Below, piece after piece: positions 17,224 through 27,400 of a stretch of DNA of 64,000 nucleotides (position 1 is the first letter of the stretch; each line of letters begins with the position of its first letter). The position numbers were made by a program, and so were the translations under genes. Origin of the DNA: Prevotella sp. KH2C16 (lineage in GTDB: Bacteria; Bacteroidota; Bacteroidia; Bacteroidales; Bacteroidaceae); the NCBI RefSeq assembly GCF_900113305.1, contig NZ_FOOW01000001.1:124001-188000 (forward strand). The letters are read 5' to 3'. The notes beneath the pieces are model-generated. The model ran no database searches, was not told the origin of the DNA, and was given only the letters and a program-made list of their open reading frames with translations.

Positions 17224-18632
17224 TAGTCGTTATTGGGGTTAGGAACCATGTTGTCGTTGGCATTCAGCTCATACCGCGGAATCGGGAGAATGAAGAGGTC
17301 GCTCGGATACGCAATCTTTTGAACCGTGGAAGTGGTGCTCTTTTCACGAACGAGGTCCTGCTTCCACCGAGTGATGTCGAAGAAGTTATGACCTTCGAAG
17401 CAAAGTTCCTTCACACGCTCAGTACGGATGAGGTTGATGAGGTTGGCATCCGTATATCCGGCAAGCACCTTCTGTGCCTTCTCACCGCCGACAGCCCGCT
17501 CCACGATTGCCTCGATATAAGAACGGGCATCGCTATAGCGTCCGAGATTCCAAGCTGCTTCTGCGGCATTCAGATACATCTCTGAAAGACGGAAGACGAT
17601 AGGGTCTTCGCGACGATCTTGATTGTCGGGGATAGTGGTTGCGGTATATTTCACGCATCTTTTAACCCCACCTTGCTGCAAAAGTTGCAATCGGATGTCA
17701 TCCGTATCATAGAGAGAGATTAGCGTGTCGGCGGGCATACACTCCGTGGTATAAAACCCCTTGAGCTTACCACTCATGTCGTGCCCATTCAGACGGAAGA
17801 TTGCCTCACCGGGCGTATTTAGGTCTAAATACATACTAATATAGTCTGTGCCTTGGGCAAGGGGCTTGTTGGCAATCGCCCGCTTTGCATAGTCGAAGGC
17901 ATTCTGCCAGTCTTCCATATAGAGATATACACGGGAGAACATGGCATTTACCGCCTGAAGAGAACCATAGAAGCGATTGGCTGCGACCTCATCGGTCAGC
18001 AGGCCTGACGCTTGGTTCAGATCAGAGAACACTTGATTGTAGACTTCCTTCACCGTAGCCCGCGCAGGATTGTCATTAGGCCCTGGGGTCTTGGTCAATA
18101 CGGGGACGCCCAGATGCGACGCGTCGGCAGTAGAGTTATAAGGCTGCGCAAATACCCTTACGAGGTCGAAGTGGCAAAAAGCCCGAAGGAGCAATGCCTG
18201 CCCGAGAATCTTCTTACACTTGTCGGCCTCCGTAGGATAGGCAGCCTCCACGCTCGGCGCATATTGAATGATGTTATTGGCATTCACCTGAGCCTCGTTA
18301 ATACGAGACCAAATGTAATAAGCCGTGGTAGCATTCTCGGGATCAGGGGTAAAGTTATACTGCTCAAGCATGGAAGAGCCCGACGGCAGGCTGACGGAAC
18401 TCATGTTGCCCGCTACTTCGGGATATTTGGAGAACTCTCCGTCGTAATAAGCATAGAACTTGTTGTAAGCACCCACAAGACCCGCCTGCAGTCCTCTCGG
18501 GTCTGAGAGGAACGAGGGGATGGTGGTCCTACCCTTCTGCTCGACGCTAAGGAAGTCGCTACATCCTGTCAGGGCTATCGTAAGGAAAGCTAATAAGCTA
18601 TATTGTATGATATTCTTTTTCATTTTCATCAT
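17223..18632 (-). CDS. susD: SusD/RagB family outer-membrane lipoprotein
   Basis: A 469-residue lipoprotein with lipobox Cys24 (IALTGC). SusD proteins form the lid of the SusC transporter and bind the glycan at the surface. Visible family traits are the N-terminal SDFLSVEQKG, the TPR-like helices with LGQALLLRAFCHFDLVRVFAQPY, RLSEMYLNAAEAAWNLGRY, and near the end RTERVKELCFEGHNFFDITRW plus a closing IPRYELNANDNMVPNPNND. It starts 3 bases after SusC and overlaps the next gene by one base. Symbol denotes family, not the starch system itself. Confidence 0.93.
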   Translation of the reverse strand: MMKMKKNIIQYSLLAFLTIALTGCSDFLSVEQKGRTTIPSFLSDPRGLQAGLVGAYNKFYAYYDGEFSKYPEVAGNMSSVSLPSGSSMLEQYNFTPDPENATTAYYIWSRINEAQVNANNIIQYAPSVEAAYPTEADKCKKILGQALLLRAFCHFDLVRVFAQPYNSTADASHLGVPVLTKTPGPNDNPARATVKEVYNQVFSDLNQASGLLTDEVAANRFYGSLQAVNAMFSRVYLYMEDWQNAFDYAKRAIANKPLAQGTDYISMYLDLNTPGEAIFRLNGHDMSGKLKGFYTTECMPADTLISLYDTDDIRLQLLQQGGVKRCVKYTATTIPDNQDRREDPIVFRLSEMYLNAAEAAWNLGRYSDARSYIEAIVERAVGGEKAQKVLAGYTDANLINLIRTERVKELCFEGHNFFDITRWKQDLVREKSTTSTVQKIAYPSDLFILPIPRYELNANDNMVPNPNND

Positions 18633-18635
18633 CGT

Positions 18636-21600
18636 TTAGAATCCAACATTCAATGACAAGGTGAAAGTGCGCTCCAAGGGATAGCCGCTCATCACTGTCT
18701 TATAAGAGTTGCGGTTACTGCCCGCATAAGGGGAATATGCAAAGAGATTATCTCCTATCAGAGATACATCGGCACTCGTGAGCCCCCATTTTCTAACCCA
18801 GTCTCTGGGAATCTGGTAACCCAGCACGATATTCTGAAGGCGCACCAAATCCTTTTTGTAAAGGAAGCGGGTAGACTGACGGGAAGAACCCGTACTCACG
18901 CCTGAAATGGGTTTAGGGTTTAAGGCTATATCGCCGGGAGCTTTCCAATAATCCTGTTGCTCAATAGCCTGGTTGTTGCTGATGACACTATAGCCGTCGC
19001 TATTGCCGATTGAGGCAAAAGAGCTATAGGTGTATCCCCCAAACTGATAGTTCAGGAGAACTCGGAGAGAGAATCCCTTATAGGTCAGAGTATTGACAAG
19101 ACCACCCGTAACGGTAGAGTTTGACTTCTTGCCCCTGACACGATTATTGGCACTATCGTAGGTCTTCGTGATGTCTCCATTGGCATCATACCACAACGGA
19201 CTGCCGTCATAAGGGTCGACGCCGGCCCACTGAACAAGATAATAAGTACGGATATCTTCGCCCTCTATCCACGAGATGCCATCGGTAAAGTTCACCTGTG
19301 TGCCACGATAAGACTTCTTCAACTTATTAGAGTTACGGGCAAGGTTGAAATCTGTCGTCCATGTAAAGTCTCCCTCTTCCTTGGCAATGAAGTTGCGGGT
19401 CGTCATATTGATTTCAAAACCCCGGTTCTGGATTTCACCCACATTGCGATAGACACGGGTATCACCCGTGGTGAGCGAAACCGGCAACTGACTCAGCAGA
19501 TCCTTCGTAAGGTTGTTATACCACTCAAACTCGAAGTCAATCCGGTTAAAGGCAGCAATCCGGAAACCCAGGTTCGTCATGTAAGTGGTCTCCCAGCTGA
19601 GCTTGCTATTAGGCGATTGGCCTTGTGCACCGCCACTCTCACCGTTATAAGCATAGCTGTCGCCATAGGAATAAGTACCCATAGATTCCTGAGATCCGAT
19701 GCGGGAGTTTCCATTGGCACCGTAGCTGGCCTTAAACTTCAACACTTTCATCCATGGAATGTTAAACCATTTCTCGTTATGGATATTCCAAGAAGCGCCC
19801 ACCGACGCGAAGTTTGCCCAACGCACATCGGTGCCGAACTGGGAGTTGCCGTCCTTACGGCCGTTCACCGTCAGATAATACCGATGGTCGAAGGAATAGC
19901 TCAACTGGCCGAGGAAAGATACCTTACGGCTCTTGCTGCTTGAGTTATACCCTTGTCGGAGGGAAGCCTGGCTTACATCCTGAATATGATCGTTGATGAA
20001 GCCAGACCCTGTTACATACATGGTCGTATAGTTGCGGGAGTCTGCCTCAAAGCCGAATACGCCGCCCACGGTATGCTTTCCGAAAGTGTTGTTATAGTTC
20101 AGACGGTGAATGGTGGCCCAGTTCACGATATCTGCTGACGAACGGCGCGCATACCCGACAGGATCCCCAGCCGTGTCCATACCCGTCCAGTTCTTCTGGG
20201 AATCATAGGTTTGCTCCAGCGTACTCTGATAGTCATAAGCAAACTGTCCGGTATATTTCAGCCCCTTCATGATGTCGTAGGATAATTGGAAGTTCGTGTG
20301 GAGATACCATGCTTTCTGGTTATTGATATTCTGGTCGCGTTCCAAGACGGAATTGGAGAGGAACTTCTGCCTTGCGTAGATGGGATTTCCATCGGCATCG
20401 ATACCGCTTACGATCTTATTATAAAGACGATAGGTGCCGTCGGCATTGTAAGGACTATAGATGGGCAGCAGTTCATAATACTCCCTTCCAAGTGCAAACA
20501 GGTCGTTGTCATTGTAGGAGGCCGAAAGTTCTACGGTCAGTTTCAGCTTCTTTAACAGCTGGAAACCGAGGTTCGAACGCAGAGACAGGCGCTGCTGCTC
20601 GTTGCCCTTGACGGTTCCCTTATTATGATAATACTGTCCGGAGACATAATAATCAGACTTTTCAGAGCCTCCGTCCAGCGACACATTTGTGAGGAATGTC
20701 GTCCCGGTTCCGTAAAAGACATCTCGCCAATTGGTATCAGTGGTGGAATAGGAGTTCATGTCATTATCTTGATAGGGGAAGGTACGCATGTCAAGTCCGG
20801 CATTCTGGTAGGCCTGTCTTGCCAAATCCATCCACTGGGCGGCATTCATCACCTTAGGAGCCGTGCTCTCGTCAATGTTTGCAACACCATACTGCACATT
20901 GGCATGAATGTCGGTTTTGCCCTTCTTGCCTTTCTTGGTGGTAACGAGAATCACACCGTTGGCTCCGTCAGCACCATAGATAGAGGTGGCGGTCGCATCC
21001 TTCAATACGGTGATCGACTCGATATCGTCAGGGTTCAAGAAAGAAAGCGGACTCACCGTATAGCTCGTTCCCGGCATCATGTTCGTACGGTCGCCGGTGT
21101 ACATAGGTGTCCCGTCGACAACCCAAAGCGGTTCATTGGATGCATTCAGAGAAGCCTCTCCACGCACACGGACATTGAAGCGAGTGCGCGGAGAACCCGG
21201 ATCTTCTGTGTTTGGGGTAATCTTGACACCTGGTATCAGGCCGTCGAGCATGACATCCAGGCGTTGCTGGGGAAGTCCTTTCAACTGGTCGGAATTCACC
21301 TGGTAGGCACTCCCCACCAAGTCCGAACGCTTCTGAGCCGTACCGTAAGCCCCCACTACGACGACATCCTGCAACTGATTGGCATCTTCCTCAAGCGTCG
21401 CGTTTGCCACATTGCCACTGACCTGAACGGTCTGAGGTTTCATCCCAACATAGGTAATCACCAAGATGCGCGATGCCCCAGACTTCAACCGCAGGGTGTA
21501 ATGACCGTCAATATCGGTAATCGACTTGTTTTCCGTTCCTTTCTGCTGAACGGTAGCACCAATAAGAGGCTCTCCGTCAGCGTCTGTAACGACTCCGGTA

Positions 21601-21719
21601 ACTATATCCTCTTGAGCTTGCTCCACTGCCTTCGAATCATTCATGACATCCATACTTACTGGATAGGCATGACCTGCCATAAATGTGAAAGCCAACATTA
21701 GACTGATTAGAATTCTCAT
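18636..21719 (-). CDS. susC: SusC/RagA family TonB-linked outer-membrane transporter
   Basis: A 1027-residue outer-membrane importer energised by TonB. After the signal peptide (about 1-18) come a carboxypeptidase-like beta domain (about 38-115, with ITDIDGHYTLRL), the motif QLQDVVVVGAYG, a plug (about 125-240, with VRVRGEAS, PLWVVDGTP and VLKDATATSIYGADGANGVILVTTKKG) and a 22-strand barrel ending in LSLNVGF. No N-terminal STN signalling domain is present, so it is not coupled to an ECF sigma/anti-sigma pair. The ATG at 21717-21719 is chosen because a longer TTG start would lie inside the promoter -7 box. First gene of the operon. Confidence 0.95.
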   Translation of the reverse strand: MRILISLMLAFTFMAGHAYPVSMDVMNDSKAVEQAQEDIVTGVVTDADGEPLIGATVQQKGTENKSITDIDGHYTLRLKSGASRILVITYVGMKPQTVQVSGNVANATLEEDANQLQDVVVVGAYGTAQKRSDLVGSAYQVNSDQLKGLPQQRLDVMLDGLIPGVKITPNTEDPGSPRTRFNVRVRGEASLNASNEPLWVVDGTPMYTGDRTNMMPGTSYTVSPLSFLNPDDIESITVLKDATATSIYGADGANGVILVTTKKGKKGKTDIHANVQYGVANIDESTAPKVMNAAQWMDLARQAYQNAGLDMRTFPYQDNDMNSYSTTDTNWRDVFYGTGTTFLTNVSLDGGSEKSDYYVSGQYYHNKGTVKGNEQQRLSLRSNLGFQLLKKLKLTVELSASYNDNDLFALGREYYELLPIYSPYNADGTYRLYNKIVSGIDADGNPIYARQKFLSNSVLERDQNINNQKAWYLHTNFQLSYDIMKGLKYTGQFAYDYQSTLEQTYDSQKNWTGMDTAGDPVGYARRSSADIVNWATIHRLNYNNTFGKHTVGGVFGFEADSRNYTTMYVTGSGFINDHIQDVSQASLRQGYNSSSKSRKVSFLGQLSYSFDHRYYLTVNGRKDGNSQFGTDVRWANFASVGASWNIHNEKWFNIPWMKVLKFKASYGANGNSRIGSQESMGTYSYGDSYAYNGESGGAQGQSPNSKLSWETTYMTNLGFRIAAFNRIDFEFEWYNNLTKDLLSQLPVSLTTGDTRVYRNVGEIQNRGFEINMTTRNFIAKEEGDFTWTTDFNLARNSNKLKKSYRGTQVNFTDGISWIEGEDIRTYYLVQWAGVDPYDGSPLWYDANGDITKTYDSANNRVRGKKSNSTVTGGLVNTLTYKGFSLRVLLNYQFGGYTYSSFASIGNSDGYSVISNNQAIEQQDYWKAPGDIALNPKPISGVSTGSSRQSTRFLYKKDLVRLQNIVLGYQIPRDWVRKWGLTSADVSLIGDNLFAYSPYAGSNRNSYKTVMSGYPLERTFTLSLNVGF

Positions 21720-21740
21720 AAATGCAAATAATTTATGGTG

Positions 21741-21748
21741 CAAAGATA
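21741..21748 (-). promoter_or_regulatory. -7 box of the SusCD operon promoter
   Basis: TATCTTTG on the minus strand (21748-21741), 21 bases before the SusC ATG. No clear TTG is seen at -33, which may point to dependence on an activator. Confidence 0.55.
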
Positions 21749-21871
21749 TTAAATTTTAATTAAAACTAACATTAGAATTGTAAATTAGTACATATTTTCG
21801 TAATTATAATCGTCTATCTTGATTTGAGTCAACCCTACAAGGGGACTTCTTTTCAGTCTTAGTTTAAAATA

Positions 21872-21903
21872 TTTGCAGGTTCTGGAGAAAAAATGTATCT
21901 TTG
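21872..21903 (+). promoter_or_regulatory. ruvB operon promoter
   Basis: TTTG at 21872-21875, a 20-bp spacer, then TATCTTTG at 21896-21903, a full match to the Bacteroidota housekeeping pattern. Transcription would start near 21907, leaving a leader of about 19 bases before the ruvB ATG at 21926. Confidence 0.65.
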
Positions 21904-21925
21904 CAGAGGATTAAAAAATAGATGA

Positions 21926-22987
21926 ATGTCCGACGAATTTGACATAAGAGACGAGCAGCTCTCCAAGGCCGAAAAGGAGTTTGAAAACGCCCTACGCCCG
22001 TTGAAGTTCAACGATTTCAGCGGCCAGAAAAAGGTGGTGGAGAACCTTGAGGTTTTTGTGGAAGCAGCCAAATACCGTGGCGAGCCGCTCGACCATACCC
22101 TCCTGCACGGTCCTCCAGGACTTGGGAAAACCACGCTGAGCAACATCATTGCCAACGAACTGGGCGTAGGCATCAAGATTACAAGCGGCCCGGTACTCGA
22201 CAAGCCGGGCGACCTTGCCGGCATCCTTACCTCGCTGGAGCCCAACGATGTACTGTTCATCGACGAGATTCACCGCCTCTCGCCCGTCGTAGAGGAATAT
22301 CTCTATTCGGCGATGGAAGACTACCGCATCGACATCATGATCGACAAGGGACCCTCGGCCCGCTCCATACAGATAGACCTGAACCCCTTCACGCTCGTCG
22401 GAGCCACCACGCGGGGCGGACTGCTGACGGCTCCCTTGCGAGCTCGCTTCGGCATCAACCTCCACCTGGAATACTATGAGCCCGACACGCTGCAGCGCAT
22501 CATCAGGCGAAGCGCGAGCATCCTGCAGGTGCCCATCGACGACGATGCCGCCGTGGAGATATCCCGCCGGTCGCGCGGAACGCCCCGCATCGCGAACGCC
22601 TTGCTGCGCCGGGTCCGCGATTTTGCGCAGGTGAAGGGCAACGGACGCATCACCAACGATATTGCCAAGGTGGCCCTGAAGGCCCTGAACATCGACCAGT
22701 ACGGCCTTGACGAAATAGACAACAAGATTCTCCTCACCATCATCGACAAGTTCCGGGGAGGCCCCGTAGGACTTTCCACCATCGCGACCGCCATCGGCGA
22801 GGATACCGGAACCGTGGAAGAGGTCTACGAGCCGTTCCTCATCATGGAGGGATTCATCAAGCGCACGCCCCGCGGACGCATGGCCACGAAGCTCGCCTAC
22901 GACCATCTCGGCCGCAATCCCTATAGTGGCAACATCCTGGAGCCGCAGCTTTTTCTAAACCGCAAGACCAAAGACAACGAGATATGA
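21926..22987 (+). CDS. ruvB: Holliday junction branch migration ATPase RuvB
   Basis: A 353-residue AAA+ helicase that drives branch migration of Holliday junctions as a hexamer with RuvA. Walker [11 protein letters not shown], Walker [12 protein letters not shown], sensor 1 VGATTRGG with TAPLRARFG, and the C-terminal winged helix with [15 protein letters not shown] are all present and in order. Length is normal. It overlaps coaD by four bases (ATGA), so the two are translationally coupled. Confidence 0.97.
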   Translation: MSDEFDIRDEQLSKAEKEFENALRPLKFNDFSGQKKVVENLEVFVEAAKYRGEPLDHTLLHGPPGLGKTTLSNIIANELGVGIKITSGPVLDKPGDLAGILTSLEPNDVLFIDEIHRLSPVVEEYLYSAMEDYRIDIMIDKGPSARSIQIDLNPFTLVGATTRGGLLTAPLRARFGINLHLEYYEPDTLQRIIRRSASILQVPIDDDAAVEISRRSRGTPRIANALLRRVRDFAQVKGNGRITNDIAKVALKALNIDQYGLDEIDNKILLTIIDKFRGGPVGLSTIATAIGEDTGTVEEVYEPFLIMEGFIKRTPRGRMATKLAYDHLGRNPYSGNILEPQLFLNRKTKDNEI

Positions 22988-23436
22988 GAACAGGTATTTT
23001 CGTGGGAAGCTTCAATCCCTTCACCGTGGGGCACGACGACATTGCGCGGCGGGCCCTGGCTCTCTGCGACCGGCTGGTCATCGGCGTGACGGCCGACAAT
23101 GTGCGCAAGCCTGACCTCAAGCCTGCCGAAGAGCGCATCCGGGCGATACGCGAGCTCTATGCCGACGAGCCCCGCATAGAGGTGAAACCGTTTTCCGGCC
23201 TCGCCGTTACCTTCGCAAAGGCAGAAAACGCCCATTTCATCGTGAAAGGAGTGCGCAACACCAGCGACTTCGAATACGAACGCGAGCAGGCCTTCGCCAA
23301 CCGTTTCCTCTCGGGAATCGAGACCATTCTGCTCTTTGCCGACCCTCAGTTTTCCACCATTTCATCGACCATGATTCGCGAAATGGAGCACTTCGGCGCC
23401 GACATCAGCAAATTCATACCCCATAAAAAGCCATAA
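22984..23436 (+). CDS. coaD: pantetheine-phosphate adenylyltransferase CoaD
   Basis: A 150-residue nucleotidyltransferase that makes dephospho-CoA from 4'-phosphopantetheine and ATP, the fourth step of CoA synthesis. The nucleotide-binding motif [17 protein letters not shown] carries the TxGH signature near residues 15-18, and the ISSTMIRE motif sits near the C-terminus (about residue 134). [12 protein letters not shown] is also typical. Middle gene of ruvB-coaD-ybeY, with a 2-bp gap to ybeY. Confidence 0.96.
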   Translation: MRTGIFVGSFNPFTVGHDDIARRALALCDRLVIGVTADNVRKPDLKPAEERIRAIRELYADEPRIEVKPFSGLAVTFAKAENAHFIVKGVRNTSDFEYEREQAFANRFLSGIETILLFADPQFSTISSTMIREMEHFGADISKFIPHKKP

Positions 23437-23438
23437 TC

Positions 23439-23864
23439 ATGATTACTTATAACACCGACGGCGTCAGGATGCCGAGGATGAAGAAGCGTGAAATCACGAG
23501 GTGGATCAAGGCCGTAGCCGAGTCTTATGGCCGCAAGGTGGGAGAGATAGGCTATCTGTTTGTCAGCGACGAGAAAATCCTGGAGTGCAACCGCGAGTAT
23601 CTGGGGCATGATTACTATACCGACATCATCACCTTCGACTACGACGAGGGCGACCGGATAAACGGCGACATCTTGATAAGCCTCGACACCGTGAGCACCA
23701 ATGCCGAGAAGTTCGGCAAGCCCTACGACGAGGAACTGCACCGCGTCATCATCCACGGAATACTCCATCTCTGCGGCATCAACGACAAGGGACCGGGCGA
23801 GCGGGAGATTATGGAAGCCAATGAAGACAAGGCACTTGCGCTCCTGCGGGAGATGCAAGGATAG
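23439..23864 (+). CDS. ybeY: endoribonuclease YbeY
   Basis: A 141-residue metalloprotein required for 16S rRNA 3'-end maturation and ribosome quality control. The zinc motif reads HGILHLCGINDKG: His106 and His110 are in place, but the third ligand position, normally His, is Asp116. I believe this is usual in Bacteroidota YbeY and still able to bind zinc, so the enzyme is probably active. Last gene of its operon; array C begins 44 bases after the stop. Confidence 0.94.
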   Translation: MITYNTDGVRMPRMKKREITRWIKAVAESYGRKVGEIGYLFVSDEKILECNREYLGHDYYTDIITFDYDEGDRINGDILISLDTVSTNAEKFGKPYDEELHRVIIHGILHLCGINDKGPGEREIMEANEDKALALLREMQG

Positions 23865-23907
23865 GCCTTCCCGGCTGCCCTTTCAGCCCCCGGAAACCTC
23901 CGCAAAA

Positions 23908-23992
23908 GTAAAAGGCCGTTAGAAGCCCGCCTTTTAGCCGTTAGAAGCCAGGCTTTTAGCCGTTAAAAGGCGAGCTTCTAACGGCTAAAAGA
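23908..23992. repeat. 11-bp-grid array, TAAAAGG type (array C)
   Basis: Eight octamers start exactly every 11 bp from 23908 to 23985: GTAAAAGG, TTAGAAGC, CCTTTTAG, TTAGAAGC, GCTTTTAG, TTAAAAGG, GCTTCTAA, CTAAAAGA, with spacers ccg, ccg, ccg, cag, ccg, cga, cgg. It sits in the convergent gap (23865-24214) after ybeY; the rest of that gap holds only the terminator at 24166-24206. Confidence 0.9.
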
Positions 23993-24165
23993 AAAACCGG
24001 TGCCCAGCTACCGAAAACATCGCAGGGATTGCCTGAAAATCAGACAAGGATTCCAAGCGTCGCCCCGTATACCGCCCTGCCAGACTCAGCCCCTCGATAC
24101 CACCGGGCGGAACGGCCTCACCGCCGTGATATATCAAATGAGATAACGCAGACCGAGCCTCCTAT

Positions 24166-24206
24166 AAAAGAATAGAGGACATCCCTGTTGAATGCCCTCT
24201 ATTCTT
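24166..24206 (-). terminator. intrinsic terminator of the 1208-residue protein/peptide operon
   Basis: AAGAATAGAGG at 24168-24178 pairs with CCTCTATTCTT at 24196-24206 (11 bp, extended by 3 bp across a mismatch). On the minus strand the hairpin runs into TTTTATAG, a T-rich tail, 9 bases beyond the small peptide's stop codon. Confidence 0.75.
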
Positions 24207-24214
24207 GACTTTAG

Positions 24215-24385
24215 TTATTTCCACACTCCCACGGGCTGAGGAATGTCCTCCTCTTCCGAATTCTCTTCCTCCTCTAAGAGAAGGCCGGGCTTTGCGTCGG
24301 CATGGTCATAGCTATGGCCTGCCAGTAAGTTTTCCACTTCAGTCTGTACTGTCTCTACAACCGGCTTTATATACTTTTTCTTCAT
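24215..24385 (-). CDS. 56-residue leader-like small peptide of the MKK-YIKP...LLAG type
   Basis: A short gene translated as 56 residues beginning MKKKYIKPVVETVQTE, then NLLAGHSYDHADAK, an acidic run of Glu (about 38-46) and PQPVGVWK at the end. Small Bacteroidales proteins with a KxYIKP start and an L-L-A-G motif near residue 20 are frequent and usually unnamed; this fits that pattern by eye. It has a clear Shine-Dalgarno (AGGAG, 8 bases before ATG), rare in this phylum. It lies 17 bp after the 1208-residue secreted protein on the same strand and ahead of a good terminator, so it is probably the second gene of that operon. Function unknown. Confidence 0.7.
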   Translation of the reverse strand: MKKKYIKPVVETVQTEVENLLAGHSYDHADAKPGLLLEEEENSEEEDIPQPVGVWK

Positions 24386-24402
24386 AATTCGGTCTCCTGT
24401 CT

Positions 24403-27400
24403 TTACCTGACGATGATTTTCACTCCGTTAATAACATATAATCCTGCTGGCACCGAGAGCGTCCGTGTCTCGTCGGCCTTCAACGAGAGCCTGTCCACGC
24501 ATACGCCACTCACTGCGGTTACCATTACTTTTGTGTCGACAGCTGCCGAAAGGGTGATATTACCATTACCCGCACTTATCATCAAGTCTGCTTTTCGGGT
24601 CATATCCGTAATACCGGTAGCCTCGCCGTTCTCACCATATTCCACATAGAAGCCCCTCATTGCCTTGGCTCCGGAAGAAGTCGTGTACTTATAATAGCCA
24701 CGGAATGGATATATGTACACATTCGGATGGTTATCGTCCAGCTCCGTCGAGTTCACGAACATATTATTCGAGAAATAGAAGAGCCGATCCGTCTTTGGCA
24801 GTTTCTTGCCCGAATAAGAGCCATAGTTCTGGAAAGCGTACGAATTGCCGCCTACCATTCCTGCTGCTTGTTCGCCCGAGAAAGTATAGTCTGCGCCCAT
24901 CAAAGCCGGCGTAGCAATCACATCAGAACCATACTGGGTGGCAACGAAAGAGATATTTGCATCCTCCGGAGCCGTCTCTATTCCTACCATGTAAGGCACA
25001 TTTGCCTCTGTATGACTTTCCGTAACAGGAGAGAAATATCCTGTGAACTCCGTCGTCGTCCCATTGTCCTTCATAGAAAGGGCATCCTCGGCCGTCATCT
25101 TGTTCACCGTAAATGAGCAAAGTCCGTCCCTGTTGGTGTGCACTCCACCCTGTAACTCAAGCGTAAATGGCAACATGATCGTTGCACTGGCCACCTTGCC
25201 GTTCTTCGGAATGGTAATCTCACGGGTATAAGTTGCATAGTTCTCTGCCGGAACCGTAATCTTATACGGCGCATAGAACGGCTGCCGGTCGGTAATCACG
25301 ATGTTCTTGCAGGCACGATAGTCGCCGCTGAGGGTCTTCTGGATATAGTTGTCCTCGTTGAAACTTGACCGGACGGGGAAATAGATCAGGCAGTTAGGAT
25401 TGAGCAGGGCCTTCATCTCGTCCATCTCGGCCTTTTCCGGAATATGGACCGAATAGAGATTGGTGTAGTCGAGATAAAGCACTTGCATGCCCGTAGGCCT
25501 TGCGTCGGGATTGCCCTCCGGGGCTTCTGCCGTCAGGGCTTCTATCAACGCCTGGCGCATCATCGGCACGGTGAGGTAAGCGCTCTCGCTCGGAATCTCC
25601 TCGCCCGTAACGGCATCCAAGGCCTTGAACACGCCGCCGTACATCGGCAGTTCGGCATCGGCGCCGTCCTTGTTGTAGCAAGTGGTGTCGTAGAGCTTGG
25701 TCAGCACGCACTTTGCCACATAGTCCTTGGTCTCCAGCTTCAGGTCCATCAGGTAGTAGGCGTAGTAGCGATGCTCCCACGCCGTGGTGGGCGCGATGTT
25801 CCAGCGGGTCTCGTCGGCCGTGAAGAGGTAGCAGGGCTTCTCCTCGTCTACAGCGAGCACGATATCAGACGAGAAACTACCGCCCTGCTCCAAATAGAGG
25901 GCCTCGGAATAAGGATACTCCTCCAATGTCGTAGTGCCGCCGGAGGTGTTGTTCGGGTCGAGCTCATCGATGTTGCTGTACTTGAACGGCTTGTCGCCGC
26001 ACATGTTGCTATGAATCTTGTCGGCAGCCGGTTCGTTACCGGTCGTGAGATATTGATGTCCGTCGTATTGATTATAATAAGGTGACTTCACGAAGAAGTA
26101 GCGGGCATGATGCGGGTCTTCATTACCATAGGTTTCATCACCATACTTGCTCATCAGGTTCTCGAAGGTGAAGCGGCACTTCTGCTCGCCACCGCCGAAG
26201 AAGTCCTGCGGCACATAGAAGATGAACTTTCCGCCTGATACCTGGAAGTCGTTGCTCGTGAACTGCTGCATCAAGGTAGGACCGTTCTCTGCCAATGAGT
26301 GGCACACAATATCAATGGAGTTGACAAAAGGATTGAGGGCTTCGAGGGTAAGCTCGAAGGTGATGAGGGCTTTAGCCCCCTCCGCCAGTCCTTCTACCGA
26401 GAACTTGATGGCATCGTTGTTCAGACCGGTCAATACTACTTCGCCATCGTCACCTGCCCCGACGCTTACCGTCTGGCTCACATTGTCCTTGTCGGTCTTG
26501 TATATCTTCAAGGTGTAGGGCGAAGGCGTGAAGGCCGGGTTCTGCACAGAGCCTGTTCCCGTGGCCGCCGTCCAGCTGGCAGCATTGTTGCTTGAGTTGG
26601 TTATCTGGGCATGGGTATTATTACTATGAACTACAAAACCATTACCATACTTGATGTTACCTCCGCTGATGGTAAAGGTCGTAGCCTGATTAGGATCGGT
26701 CGTACCATAGATATAATACCGAGTATTGTATCCCGTTCCACTCTGAGATACATACAAATAGTTATCCCCGCTATAAATCTTACCGGTACTGGCCGCGTTG
26801 CCGTTCAGCTTCCACAGCACGGGGCTGGTGCCCCAGGTACCGTCTGTCTTCAGGTAGTAAGTCGTATTATTATAAGACCTATGTGTGATGTAGAACCCTC
26901 CCAAATCACCGTTATAGGTTACCGTGCCGGCTTCAGCCGCCGTACCATAGTGATAATGAATCTTCGCCCCCGTGATGCGGTAGCCCAACGGGATGTCGGT
27001 GCCGTCTTGCGAGGTGGTGGATGTAGGCGTCTCTATATAATAGGTGTTGTTACCCAAGGCATAATAAAGGTCGTCGCCGTTTTTCAGAGCCTGGATGGAA
27101 CCGCTGCCGGGGGCAGCCGGAAGTTTCTTGTCAGCCGTCACGGCATCCTCCTGATAGAGCCAGTTACTGGCCGTAAGTTCCTTCACATCGCGGAAGTCAT
27201 AACTATAGAAGGTTACGCCGTTCTTTGTGTGAGGCTCTATTTTACCCAAGTCGAGCTTGCTGGTCGGGAAGGCAGATCCAACCATGTTCACGCCCTCGCT
27301 GATGATGTTGGCAGGCTTGCCAGGAGTAACATCAGCCTGGAAAGCACCCTCGGCCGTAAAGTAAAGCTCGCACGACTTCAGCGTAACGCCATAGAAACCT

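Noticed and set aside
21720-21743. A longer SusC start at TTG 21743
   Set aside because: That codon lies inside the TATCTTTG promoter box, and the ATG at 21719 starts a proper signal peptide.
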